Below are positions 7,712 to 14,757 of a DNA stretch of 14,757 bases, piece after piece. The translations under genes were made by a program, and so were the position numbers. Source of the DNA: Flavobacteriales bacterium (GTDB taxonomy: Bacteria; Bacteroidota; Bacteroidia; Flavobacteriales_D; Crocinitomicaceae). The DNA lies in contig CANHBA010000043.1 in NCBI GenBank assembly GCA_947458985.1, positions 1 to 14,757 of the forward strand, given 5' to 3'. Position 1 is the stretch's first letter; the number at the start of each line of letters is the position of its first letter. Below the pieces are notes generated by a model. It made no database searches and was not told the origin of the DNA. It worked only from the letters and a program-made list of their open reading frames with translations.

Positions 7712-7750
7712 GATAATGAGCACTAATAAGCATACAACAATTGTTTAAAT

Positions 7751-8050
7751 TCAAACGCTTGTTGTGGGCGGTGCTCGTAGTTGACGAAGGCTTGAAAATT
7801 GCTTGGATTGCCCTTTATAAATGGAGGTTCCATGTACAAAAGGCGCTGGTTTATAAACATAAAAGACTAAGGCCGAAGGACTTGTAAAGACACTAAGTGA
7901 TAGATCGCAAACTGGGCAATCTTCGTCGGCGGTATCGGTATGTAAGCGCTCAGATTTTTTATGCTCAGTATGTGCACAATGGTGCCACCACTGCTTGGGT
8001 GTCAGGACCATCGTAAAACAAACCAACAAAAATATACTGAGTGCTTTCAC
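7751..8050 (-). CDS. Small exported His/Cys-rich protein upstream of the TonB receptor
   Basis: This 99-residue protein starts with GTG at 8050; no closer ATG would keep the hydrophobic N-terminal segment (residues 3-17, LSIFLLV...MVL). Immediately after that segment comes a dense set of potential metal ligands: WWHHCAHTEH (21-30), H37 and DCPVCDLS (44-51) with a CxxC pair. The rest (52-99) is uncharacterised, and the C-terminus is basic and polar. It is probably exported or anchored by its N-terminal segment. It precedes the TonB receptor by 39 bases and follows the MoxR gene by 50. A -7-like TATAATTG lies at 8065-8072, so it may begin its own transcript. Small His/Cys proteins next to TonB receptors suggest metal sensing or handling, but this is inference and no named family was recognised. 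Confidence 0.68.
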   Translation of the reverse strand: MKALSIFLLVCFTMVLTPKQWWHHCAHTEHKKSERLHTDTADEDCPVCDLSLSVFTSPSALVFYVYKPAPFVHGTSIYKGQSKQFSSLRQLRAPPTTSV

Positions 8051-8100
8051 AGACTAAAGTTAAGCAATTATACTTTCCTGAAACATAAAAGAAACTAATC

Positions 8101-9054
8101 CTATAACAATGCTTCAATAATGGCATCCATGCTATAACCCTCTGCTTCGGCGCGGTAATTGCGCACCAAGCGGTGACGCAAAATGGCTTTGGCTACCGCC
8201 TTCACATCCTCGATGTCTGGCGAGTATTTACCGTGAAGGGCCGCATGACATTTAGCTGCAATCACAAGGTTTTGAGAAGCGCGAGGACCCGCACCCCAAG
8301 TAATGAAATCTTTGGTAATTTGCGGCGCAAGTGGGTCTTTGAGACGTGTTTTGGCAACCAAGGTAACGGCGTATTCTAGTACGTTTTCAGCAACGGGAAT
8401 GCGGCGAATAAGTGCTTGGTAGTCGATGATTTGCTGCGCGTTAAGTACGGTCTGGAGCTCGACCACTTGGTCGCTTGTGCTCGATTTAACGATGGCTAGT
8501 TCTTCTTGATAAGAAGGGTAATCTACCCAAATATTGAACATAAAGCGGTCTAGCTGCGCTTCTGGTAGCGGATAGGTACCTTCTTGCTCAATTGGGTTTT
8601 GAGTGGCCAAAACAAAGAATGGGGCTTCCAATTTATAGGTGGTGCCCGCAGCAGTAACCGCGCGTTCTTGCATGGCCTCTAAAAGTGCTGCTTGCGTTTT
8701 TGGTGGCGTTCGGTTGATCTCATCGGCCAAGATCATGTTGGAAAAAATGGGGCCTTTGATGAATTTGAATTGTTTGGTCTCGTCGAGAATTTCAGAACCC
8801 ACGATGTCTGAAGGCATGAGGTCTGGGGTAAACTGAATGCGATTGAAAGACAAACCCAAAGTTTTGGCGATGGTATTCACCAATAAAGTTTTGGCCAAGC
8901 CAGGCACACCAACGAGCAAACAATGCGATCGCGAAAAAATAGCGATAAGGACTTGATCGACGACGTCGTCTTGCCCGATGATGACTTGATGAATCTCTTT
9001 TTTGAGGGCTTGGTAATCAATAACTAACTGATCTATTCTTTCTTTGTCTGTCAT
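8101..9054 (-). CDS. MoxR-type AAA+ ATPase
   Basis: This 317-residue cytoplasmic ATPase belongs to the MoxR family of AAA+ chaperones, which usually act with von Willebrand factor A proteins on protein or cofactor maturation. Visible motifs are Walker A GVPGLAKT (49-56), Walker B MILADEIN (107-114), sensor 1 ATQNP (150-154), the LPEAQLDRF block with its arginine (163-171) and sensor-2 GPRASQ. The length is normal for the family. It begins six bases after the SurA-like gene and is probably the last gene of the guaB/prolyl-isomerase run. The usual DUF58, vWA or BatA/BatB partner genes do not follow; the next gene is a His/Cys-rich exported protein after a 50-base gap. The family is certain; the substrate is not. 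Confidence 0.94.
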   Translation of the reverse strand: MTDKERIDQLVIDYQALKKEIHQVIIGQDDVVDQVLIAIFSRSHCLLVGVPGLAKTLLVNTIAKTLGLSFNRIQFTPDLMPSDIVGSEILDETKQFKFIKGPIFSNMILADEINRTPPKTQAALLEAMQERAVTAAGTTYKLEAPFFVLATQNPIEQEGTYPLPEAQLDRFMFNIWVDYPSYQEELAIVKSSTSDQVVELQTVLNAQQIIDYQALIRRIPVAENVLEYAVTLVAKTRLKDPLAPQITKDFITWGAGPRASQNLVIAAKCHAALHGKYSPDIEDVKAVAKAILRHRLVRNYRAEAEGYSMDAIIEALL

Positions 9055-9060
9055 GAGATA

Positions 9061-10410
9061 TTAAGGGGTTTTGAGCCAATTGACGCGAAAATCGCAAGCT
9101 TGAAACTGTGGATCTAGGCGAATATAGGCATTTGGAATCTTTGCTTGTGTCCAGTCGTCGAGGACGCGTTGTTTTTTGTCGTTTTCGGCAGCCAACTTAA
9201 TGAGCGCGTAATCTTGTTCAAGGTTGGCCTGATGTGCCACCACGCGGTTTTGCAGACGTACGATACGGATTCCTTGCTTGCGCTCGAAGAGGTCCATGTA
9301 AAGGGATGGCAAAGAAACGCCCCCGCTCTCGAGTGCATCGGTCAGGAGGTAAATTTGTTGGTCAATTTCGTTGAGTTGTTCCATGTCCCAGTAGATGTCC
9401 ATGGTGTAAGGATTGGTGAGCACTCCTTTGTTTTGCTTGGTGGCTTCATCATTGGAAAAGCGCAATACGGCTTCGTCCCAGGTGATGGCATTGCGCGAAA
9501 GCAGCTGATAACAGGTATCCATGCGGGCAGAAGCAACTGAAATACTCGAGGAGCTGTATTCCGGCATGATGAGGATGTGCAAACAAGTATAGTCTTCTCC
9601 TTTGCGCGAAACCAATTTGATGATATGGTAACCGTACATGGTTTCGACAATTTCAGAAACTTCTCCTGGCTTGAGGTCAAAGACGGTGGCCTCAAATTGC
9701 GGTACCATCATGCCTTTTGAAGCAGCGATTTTACCACCCTGGCTAGCCGAACCGGGGTCCATAGATTTGAGGCGAGCCATGGTTTCAAAAGACTTGCCGC
9801 TGACAATTTGTTTGCGGATGTCGGCAATTTGGTCATAAGCCAATTTTTTGTCGGCGGCAGTGAGCTCAGGGAACTGTACAATTTGCTGAAAACTGAGCTT
9901 CATATTGATGAATGGAATACTGTCCTTGGGCAACTGCTGGTAGAAAGTAGCAACTTCTTTGGGTGTAACAGAGATGTCACCGGTAATCTTGCGCTCCATT
10001 TCTTGGGCCAACATTTTGTTGCGGATAATGGTTCTGAATTCTTCTTTGATCGCTACCGTAGATTTACCATAAAATGCCTCGAGGTTTTCTCGGCCACCCA
10101 TTTTGTTTTCCATGATGCGCAGTCGGTTTTCCATTTCGGCATCGACTTGCTCATCTGAAATTTCTAGGCTATCGATGAGCGCTTGATTGACTAAAAGTTC
10201 CTCTAAAAGCAGTTGTTCGAGAATTTCGCAATCTTTACCGCTTACTGCGCGCTCCTTTTCATTGAGCTGCATTCTTTGGGTCTCGATGTCGGACCAAAGA
10301 ATGATGTTGTCGCCAACTTGTGCAACGATTTGATTGACTAGTTTTTGGGCTTGAAGTTGACCAAAAAGCAGGAATTGAAAACTAAGTAAGAGGAAGGTTT
10401 TATAGTACAT
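9061..10410 (-). CDS. surA: SurA-like periplasmic peptidyl-prolyl isomerase/chaperone
   Basis: This 449-residue exported protein has a signal peptide (1-22, ending LQAQ). An N-terminal SurA-type chaperone region (about 23-165) begins VNQIVAQVGDNIILWSDIE. A parvulin domain (about 171-270) has SQGGKIA, the acidic/aromatic PQFEATVFDLKPGE and YGYHIIKL. A second, eroded parvulin-like region (about 274-390) lacks the GGDLG/YGYHI signatures. SurA escorts unfolded outer-membrane proteins to the BAM complex, fitting a bacterium rich in TonB receptors and T9SS machinery. Its ATG overlaps the stop of the upstream isomerase gene by one base (TAATG), and moxR follows by six bases, so expression is likely coupled. 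The loss of catalytic features in the second domain suggests chaperone use there, as is known for one of the E. coli SurA domains. Confidence 0.88.
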   Translation of the reverse strand: MYYKTFLLLSFQFLLFGQLQAQKLVNQIVAQVGDNIILWSDIETQRMQLNEKERAVSGKDCEILEQLLLEELLVNQALIDSLEISDEQVDAEMENRLRIMENKMGGRENLEAFYGKSTVAIKEEFRTIIRNKMLAQEMERKITGDISVTPKEVATFYQQLPKDSIPFINMKLSFQQIVQFPELTAADKKLAYDQIADIRKQIVSGKSFETMARLKSMDPGSASQGGKIAASKGMMVPQFEATVFDLKPGEVSEIVETMYGYHIIKLVSRKGEDYTCLHILIMPEYSSSSISVASARMDTCYQLLSRNAITWDEAVLRFSNDEATKQNKGVLTNPYTMDIYWDMEQLNEIDQQIYLLTDALESGGVSLPSLYMDLFERKQGIRIVRLQNRVVAHQANLEQDYALIKLAAENDKKQRVLDDWTQAKIPNAYIRLDPQFQACDFRVNWLKTP

Positions 10411-12368
10411 TATTGGCCAATTTGATAGAGCACATCTTCATTGATGACGATCTTGTGCTTTAAACGTAACGCCTCTAGCCATTTTTTCTCGAGGTAGGCC
10501 TGAAAATCAGAGGTCGCCAAACCTTTAGCTTCATTGAATTCTTTAGGACCTGGCGCTAAAACTGCAGATACCTTCACAACATACCATTTGCCATCCATGG
10601 AATAAACCGGGTTGAGACCTTGCGTAAAGTTGCGGTCTTTTAAGTAAGGAGTTTGTGCTACCTCAAATTTATTCATGCGCACTTTGAGGTTGAGCTCGGA
10701 ATCTTTATTAATGACATCCAACACTTCTTTTGAAGTAACGGTATCGGCGGAAACGAGCATACCATATACCTGAACAGCTACGTGCTCATCTTTACATTCG
10801 TAAATGGTTGCATCTAGGCGTTGAGACCAAACGTATTTGCCGCGATTTTCCATGAAGAAAGCGCGCAAGCCGGCGGTGTCTTTTACTGCTTTATTCCAGA
10901 CTTGATCTTGCATGATTTCATACAAAATGATACCATCGTGGTACTCTTGCACGAGCGCTTTGTAGGCTGGATATTTGGCAGGTAACAAAGCCTCTTCGTA
11001 GGCCAAGATTTGGTTCTTTTCCCATTGGGAATAGAGTTGCTTTACAACGACAGCAGGAGCGTCTTTGCGAACGGTACGGAAGTTTTTTTCGACGTATTTG
11101 GCAAAATCTTGTTGCTTGAATTTTTGACCACCAAGTACAAATAAGGTTTTGTTGGACTTCAGTGCACTCGCCTTCCATTTGCCCATAAAGAAAGTGGAAT
11201 CAATTTGTTGTTCGAACCAAGCAAGGCCTTTGTCGGCTTTATAGGCATAATTGTATTGTTGCTTGAGTTTTTGCACAAAGGAATCTTGGGTGATTTTGGA
11301 GCGTTCGTCTTTGTTGACTTTCGCTTGTAATTCTCTGCGCAGCAAGTCGTAGGATTTAACTGGCGTCCATTCGATGAGTTTGATGATGTGATAGCCGTAT
11401 TGCGTTTTAACCGGTTTAGAGAACTCTCCAACACGCTTGAGGCCAAACGCTGCATCTTCGAACTCTAGAACCATGCGTTGGCTCGTGCCCGAACCAAAAG
11501 CTGGTAATTCGCCGCTTTTTTTGATGCTATTGGCATCTTCTGAATAAGCGTTCACCATTTTTTCCCAAGAAGCACCTGTTGCAAGACTGTCGTAAATCTC
11601 GTTGATTTTCTTTTCGGCATTTTGACGGGTTTCAGCACTGGCTTCGCGGCCTGTTGAAATCATGAGGTGTGCTACTTTGATGGTGCCGCGCGCTGCGCGT
11701 TTATCAGTCACTTTTAAAATATGGTAACCAAAACGAGTTCTAAAAGGTTCAGAAACAGACCCTACAGGAGTGGTGTAGGCTTTCTCTTCGAAAGGATAAA
11801 CCATTTGGAAGGCGGTGAAATAGCCGAGGTCGCCACCGTTGTTGACAGCAGAAGGGTCTTCGGAACCCAATTTAGATTTGGCGACAGATGCAAAATCTTC
11901 GCCTTTTTCGATGCGTGCCTTTAAACCTAGAAGTCGGTTGTATGCGGCAAGGGTGTCTTTCGGACTCGCATTTGGATCGAGTTTGATTAAGATGTGTGAA
12001 CAGCGCACTTCGGTTGCGGTACGGTTATAAGCTTCTTGTACCATCGCTTGATTTTGAACGGAGTCAATCAGATAAGGTAAAGCAAGTTGTTTTTTATAGC
12101 CCTCGAGTTCTTTTTGAAGACGCGGAAGGGTGTCGTACCCAAGCGCCTCTGCTTCTGCAACTTTCAATTTGAAGACTTCAAACAATTGCATGTAGCGGTC
12201 TAGGGAATCTTTATCAAAACTCGGGTTTGGATTGTTTTTGGTATAAATCTGTAAGAACTCTGCTTTGGTAACAGGTTTGTCGTTGATGGTCATGACGACC
12301 GGCTCTTTTTGGGCAAAGGCAAGTTGGGTCAGTAAGCCGAATAAGAAGAATAAGATTGTTTTTTTCAT
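10410..12368 (-). CDS. Two-parvulin periplasmic peptidyl-prolyl isomerase
   Basis: This 652-residue protein has a signal peptide (1-19, ending LAFA), an N-terminal helical region (about 20-118) and two tandem parvulin domains. The first (about 120-222) has VRCSHILIKL, GGDLGYF and FGYHILKV. The second (about 228-333) has KVAHLMIS, GELPAFG and YGYHIIKL. A long C-terminal region (about 335-652) has no recognised domain. Parvulins speed cis-trans isomerisation of prolyl bonds; this layout resembles SurA/PpiD proteins that fold envelope proteins. There is no transmembrane helix beyond the signal, so it is probably periplasmic or loosely membrane-bound. It starts 37 bases after guaB with no strong promoter in between and ends by overlapping the SurA-like gene by one base. 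Tandem isomerase genes of different architecture suggest a division of labour. Confidence 0.9.
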   Translation of the reverse strand: MKKTILFFLFGLLTQLAFAQKEPVVMTINDKPVTKAEFLQIYTKNNPNPSFDKDSLDRYMQLFEVFKLKVAEAEALGYDTLPRLQKELEGYKKQLALPYLIDSVQNQAMVQEAYNRTATEVRCSHILIKLDPNASPKDTLAAYNRLLGLKARIEKGEDFASVAKSKLGSEDPSAVNNGGDLGYFTAFQMVYPFEEKAYTTPVGSVSEPFRTRFGYHILKVTDKRAARGTIKVAHLMISTGREASAETRQNAEKKINEIYDSLATGASWEKMVNAYSEDANSIKKSGELPAFGSGTSQRMVLEFEDAAFGLKRVGEFSKPVKTQYGYHIIKLIEWTPVKSYDLLRRELQAKVNKDERSKITQDSFVQKLKQQYNYAYKADKGLAWFEQQIDSTFFMGKWKASALKSNKTLFVLGGQKFKQQDFAKYVEKNFRTVRKDAPAVVVKQLYSQWEKNQILAYEEALLPAKYPAYKALVQEYHDGIILYEIMQDQVWNKAVKDTAGLRAFFMENRGKYVWSQRLDATIYECKDEHVAVQVYGMLVSADTVTSKEVLDVINKDSELNLKVRMNKFEVAQTPYLKDRNFTQGLNPVYSMDGKWYVVKVSAVLAPGPKEFNEAKGLATSDFQAYLEKKWLEALRLKHKIVINEDVLYQIGQ

Positions 12369-12405
12369 TGGTTCAAGTGAATTTTATTAAATCTTTGATT
12401 TTAAA

Positions 12406-13878
12406 TTACTTAATGCTATAGTTTGGCGCTTCTCTGGTGATAGTTACGTCGTGTGGATGTGATTCGCGCACACCAGCTGAGGTAATGCGGACAAAACGCG
12501 CACCTTTTAATTTATCGATGGTTGGGGCACCGCAGTAACCCATTCCGGCGCGCAAGCCACCGATGAGTTGGAACATGACTTCGATGAGTTTGCCACGGTA
12601 AGGCACGCGGCCAGAAATACCTTCGGGTACTAATTTTTTGATGTCGTCTTCGGCATCTTGAAAATAGCGGTCTTTGCTGCCTTTTTGCATGGCTTCTAAA
12701 GATCCCATTCCGCGGTATGATTTAAACTTACGGCCTTCGTAGATGATGGTTTCGCCAGGAGATTCTTCAACTCCTGCAAACATAGACCCTAACATAACGA
12801 CATCGGCGCCAGCGGCAATTGCCTTAACGATATCGCCGGTATAGCGGATACCGCCGTCGGCGATGACAGGAACACCTGAGCCAGCTAAGGCTTTGGCAAC
12901 TTCGTTGATGGCAGTGAGTTGTGGAACACCCACCCCGGCAATAACGCGTGTGGTACAAATGGAACCAGGGCCAATACCAACTTTTACGGCATCGGCGCCA
13001 GCGTCAGCCAAGTATTTTGCTGCTTCTGCTGTAGCGATGTTTCCGACGACAATTTGAAGGTCTGGATAAACCGCTTTAACGGCTTTAAGTTGGTCTACCA
13101 CACCTTTAGTGTGACCATGAGCTGTATCGATGACAATTGCATCTACGCCAGCCTCTACAAGTGCTGTGACGCGGTCCATGGTGTCGTGGGTAACGCCAAC
13201 AGCAGCAGCTACTCGCAAACGACCCAAGGTATCTTTACAAGAATTCGGGTGTTCTTTGACTTTGATGATGTCGCGGTAAGTAATGAGGCCAATAAGGCAG
13301 TTGTTGGCATCGACAACAGGGAGCTTTTCAATGCGGTTTTGTTGCAAAATGACTTCAGCGGTGGTGAGGTCGGTGCTTTCGCCCGTGGTGATGATGTTTT
13401 CGGAGGTCATGATTTCGCGAACTGGGCGCTCGAGGTTTTTCTCGAAACGGAGGTCGCGGTTGGTGAGGATTCCTTTTAAAATGCGTTTGGCATCTACGAC
13501 AGGAATACCGCCAATGCTGTTTTCGCGCATGAGGGTAAGTGCATCTTTCACAAGTGCGTCTTCGAGGAGTGTAATTGGATCGATGATCATGCCACTTTCG
13601 GAACGCTTGACTTTGCGCACCTCAAGCGCTTGGGCTTGGATGCTCATGTTTTTATGAATGACACCAATGCCTCCTTGTTGGGCAATTGATATGGCAAGTG
13701 CAGACTCCGTTACGGTGTCCATGGCAGCCGAGACAATTGGCGTATTGACAGCAATTTGCTTGGTAAACATACTTTTTAAAGAGACGTCGCGAGGGAGCAC
13801 CTCTGAGTAGGCTGGCGCCAATAGGACGTCGTCGTAGGTTAAACCTTCAGTGATCTGGGATAGATTCGAGAGCGGCAT
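12406..13878 (-). CDS. guaB: Inosine-5'-monophosphate dehydrogenase
   Basis: GuaB oxidises IMP to XMP with NAD+, the committed step to guanine nucleotides, in the cytoplasm. The 490-residue length is normal. Visible features are the N-terminal LTYDDVLLAPAYS (13-25), two CBS domains (about 97-150 and 158-210) inserted in the TIM barrel, and the active-site loop GIGPGSICTTRV with the catalytic cysteine at 308. Also present are the phosphate-binding DGGIRYTGDI (341-350), YRGMGSLEAM (388-397) and the mobile flap around PEGISGRVPYRG (418-429). All key residues seem present. The ATG at 13878 lies 25 bases downstream of a perfect -7 element, within a promoter region holding an inverted repeat. It is the first gene of the run leading into the envelope-folding genes. 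CBS domains allow adenine and guanine nucleotide control in this family. Confidence 0.98.
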   Translation of the reverse strand: MPLSNLSQITEGLTYDDVLLAPAYSEVLPRDVSLKSMFTKQIAVNTPIVSAAMDTVTESALAISIAQQGGIGVIHKNMSIQAQALEVRKVKRSESGMIIDPITLLEDALVKDALTLMRENSIGGIPVVDAKRILKGILTNRDLRFEKNLERPVREIMTSENIITTGESTDLTTAEVILQQNRIEKLPVVDANNCLIGLITYRDIIKVKEHPNSCKDTLGRLRVAAAVGVTHDTMDRVTALVEAGVDAIVIDTAHGHTKGVVDQLKAVKAVYPDLQIVVGNIATAEAAKYLADAGADAVKVGIGPGSICTTRVIAGVGVPQLTAINEVAKALAGSGVPVIADGGIRYTGDIVKAIAAGADVVMLGSMFAGVEESPGETIIYEGRKFKSYRGMGSLEAMQKGSKDRYFQDAEDDIKKLVPEGISGRVPYRGKLIEVMFQLIGGLRAGMGYCGAPTIDKLKGARFVRITSAGVRESHPHDVTITREAPNYSIK

Positions 13879-13902
13879 GAACTTATTTTTTAATAAATTC
13901 CT

Positions 13903-13925
13903 GCAAATTTAACAATAAAATTTGC
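13903..13925. repeat. Perfect inverted repeat in the guaB promoter
   Basis: Perfect 8-base arms GCAAATTT (13903-13910) and AAATTTGC (13918-13925) flank a 7-base spacer. One arm covers most of the guaB -7 element, so a bound protein would block transcription. It could be an operator for purine or guanine nucleotide control, but no regulator gene lies in the window. AT-rich promoter DNA can produce such symmetry by chance. Confidence 0.5.
13904..13911 (-). promoter_or_regulatory. guaB: Candidate -7 element of the guaB promoter
   Basis: The minus strand reads TAAATTTG, an exact match to the Bacteroidota TAnnTTTG -7 consensus, 25 bases upstream of the guaB ATG. No convincing TTG-type -33 element is seen at the usual distance, so the call rests on the -7 match and position. 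Confidence 0.45.
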
Positions 13926-13978
13926 CATTCGGTTACCTATTTCACTCGGATTCGTCATGTTATTCGTAAATTTAACGT

Positions 13979-14602
13979 GTGAAACAGCTCTTCTTCTTTT
14001 TTTGTGTCGTCTTAGGCAGCTCTTTTTTGAGAGCGCAACAAGACAACAAGCCCCTTCTTCAACTCTCTGGCGTAGTTGTCACCGAAGAAGCTTTTGAACT
14101 TCCATACGTCACGGTCTTCAACAAAACCCTAAAAAAAGGCGTCATCTCCGACGGCTACGGATTTTTCTCAATTGTTTGCCAACCTGGCGACACCCTCTTC
14201 TTTTCGAGAAAAGGCTACAGCAGCAGCCCTTTCTGGGTTCCTGATACCCTAGACGAAAACCGCTACAGCATCATTCATATGCTCTCTCGCGACACCCTCG
14301 AGATGCCAGACATCCGCGTCTATCCATGGCCAAACAAAGAAGCCTTTGCACAGCATTTCATCAATATGAACCCATACGAAGACGACATTCGCCGCGCACA
14401 GCGCGAACTCAGCGGTGAATCTTTGGCTTTTGTAGCTGCTCGCTTGGATGCAGACCCATCGCTTGCCTATGGCGCACTCACCAAACAGCAGAACACAAAA
14501 ATCTATACCAACGGACAGCTACCGCAGAACAACTTACTGAATCCGTATGCGTGGTCTAAGCTTATCCAGGATTGGAAAGCTGGCAATTTGGGAAGGCAGT
14601 AA
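13979..14602 (+). CDS. Secreted CarboxypepD-regulatory-like domain protein
   Basis: This is the only plus-strand gene. It encodes 207 residues from a GTG start with a signal peptide (1-19, KQLFFFFCVV...FLRAQ). A carboxypeptidase-regulatory-like beta-sandwich (about 28-108) has the pattern SGVVVTEEAFELPYVTVFNKTLKKGVISD broken by DGYGFFSI and GDTLFFSRKGY. A charged C-terminal region (about 110-207) contains RVYPWPNKEAF and a YEDDIRRAQREL helix and has no recognised domain. Such domains in Bacteroidota usually precede TonB receptor barrels; here the domain stands alone, with no plug or barrel. The GTG at 13979 is needed to include the signal peptide, as the next in-frame ATG lies well inside the domain. 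The gene diverges from guaB across 100 bases and converges with the lhgO-like gene. It appears to favour C-ending codons. The function is unknown; it is probably periplasmic or outer-membrane associated. Confidence 0.82.
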   Translation: MKQLFFFFCVVLGSSFLRAQQDNKPLLQLSGVVVTEEAFELPYVTVFNKTLKKGVISDGYGFFSIVCQPGDTLFFSRKGYSSSPFWVPDTLDENRYSIIHMLSRDTLEMPDIRVYPWPNKEAFAQHFINMNPYEDDIRRAQRELSGESLAFVAARLDADPSLAYGALTKQQNTKIYTNGQLPQNNLLNPYAWSKLIQDWKAGNLGRQ

Positions 14603-14624
14603 GGGTCCGATAAAAATAAGTTGC

Positions 14625-14757
14625 TTATAAATTAAAGTGCTTCTGCGCTTCCACCGCGATGTATTCACCAATTGCTAAAGATGCTGTTGCCGCTGGCGAA
14701 GGCGCATTGAGGACGTGAATAGAATTGCCGTGGTATTCGATGCGGAAGTCGTCGCGG
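14625..14757 (-). CDS. lhgO: L-2-hydroxyglutarate oxidase-like protein, C-terminal fragment
   Basis: The window cuts this gene, leaving 43 residues and a TAA stop at 14625-14627. The reading is RDDFRIEYHGNSIHVLNAPSP followed by AATASLAIGEYIA and the tail VEAQKHFNL. The NAPSPAATASLAIG block is characteristic of the C-terminus of LhgO/YgaF-type FAD-dependent oxidases of the DAO fold. These oxidise L-2-hydroxyglutarate to 2-oxoglutarate and pass electrons to the membrane quinone pool. The bulk of the protein, including the FAD-binding N-terminus, lies outside the window. It converges on the plus-strand gene with 22 bases between the stops and no clear terminator hairpin. The assignment rests on one short motif block, so a related FAD oxidase remains possible. 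Confidence 0.75.
   Translation of the reverse strand, partial: RDDFRIEYHGNSIHVLNAPSPAATASLAIGEYIAVEAQKHFNL

Noticed and set aside
7712..7723. Longer start for the TonB receptor (GTG at 7723)
   Set aside because: It adds MLII before a complete signal peptide that starts with ATG at 7711 (MKNLILW), the normal form for this family.
7736..7745. Ten-base palindrome AACAATTGTT between the His/Cys protein and the receptor
   Set aside because: It is short and AT-rich, with no promoter elements correctly placed beside it; probably chance.
12919..13479. A 186-codon plus-strand open frame opposite guaB
   Set aside because: It is antisense to well-conserved guaB, has a Cys/Asn/Val-rich composition without domain features, and arises from the codon bias of the real gene.
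14603..14624. Bidirectional terminator between the converging genes
   Set aside because: The 22 bases contain no stem of useful length and only a short A run.
1..14757. tRNA, rRNA, insertion sequence, attachment site or CRISPR array
   Set aside because: Nearly every base is coding, no clustered direct repeats or transposase-like sequence was found, and no gap is large enough for these elements.

Overview
The window looks like chromosomal DNA of a Bacteroidota bacterium, most likely from the Flavobacteriales. The evidence is a secreted protein ending in a type IX secretion (T9SS) sorting motif (YPNPTNG), a TonB-dependent receptor with an N-terminal carboxypeptidase-like domain, starts without Shine-Dalgarno sequences, candidate -7 elements of the TAnnTTTG type, and many short secreted proteins ending their signal peptides in AQ. 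Gene density is very high: no gap exceeds 100 bases, and no RNA gene, insertion sequence or CRISPR array was seen. The organism assignment is an inference from these family features.

The layout, read in transcription order on the minus strand from right to left, is as follows. (1) At the right edge is the C-terminal end of a gene resembling L-2-hydroxyglutarate oxidase (lhgO). It converges with the only plus-strand gene, a secreted carboxypeptidase-regulatory-like domain protein (13979-14602). (2) From a divergent 100-base promoter region run guaB (IMP dehydrogenase), a 652-residue two-parvulin periplasmic prolyl isomerase, a SurA-like chaperone joined to it by a TAATG overlap, and a MoxR-type AAA+ ATPase six bases further on. 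(3) A probable uptake unit follows: a small His/Cys-rich exported protein, a TonB-dependent outer-membrane receptor, and a 69-residue Cys-rich lipoprotein. (4) After a 102-base gap (5161-5262) holding three inverted repeats comes a tight run: an acidic TPR protein, phosphosulfolactate synthase (ComA), a seven-blade WD40 protein, and a large FG-GAP/VCBS T9SS substrate that leaves the window at position 1.

Unit 2 couples purine synthesis, by position only, with outer-membrane protein folding. Unit 3 has the make-up of a metal or metallophore import system, but its substrate cannot be read from the sequence. Unit 4 places a sulfonate-forming enzyme, best known from coenzyme M synthesis in methanogens, between two protein-interaction scaffolds and next to a secreted beta-propeller. 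No other coenzyme M gene is visible. Units 3 and 4 are the parts most worth following up.
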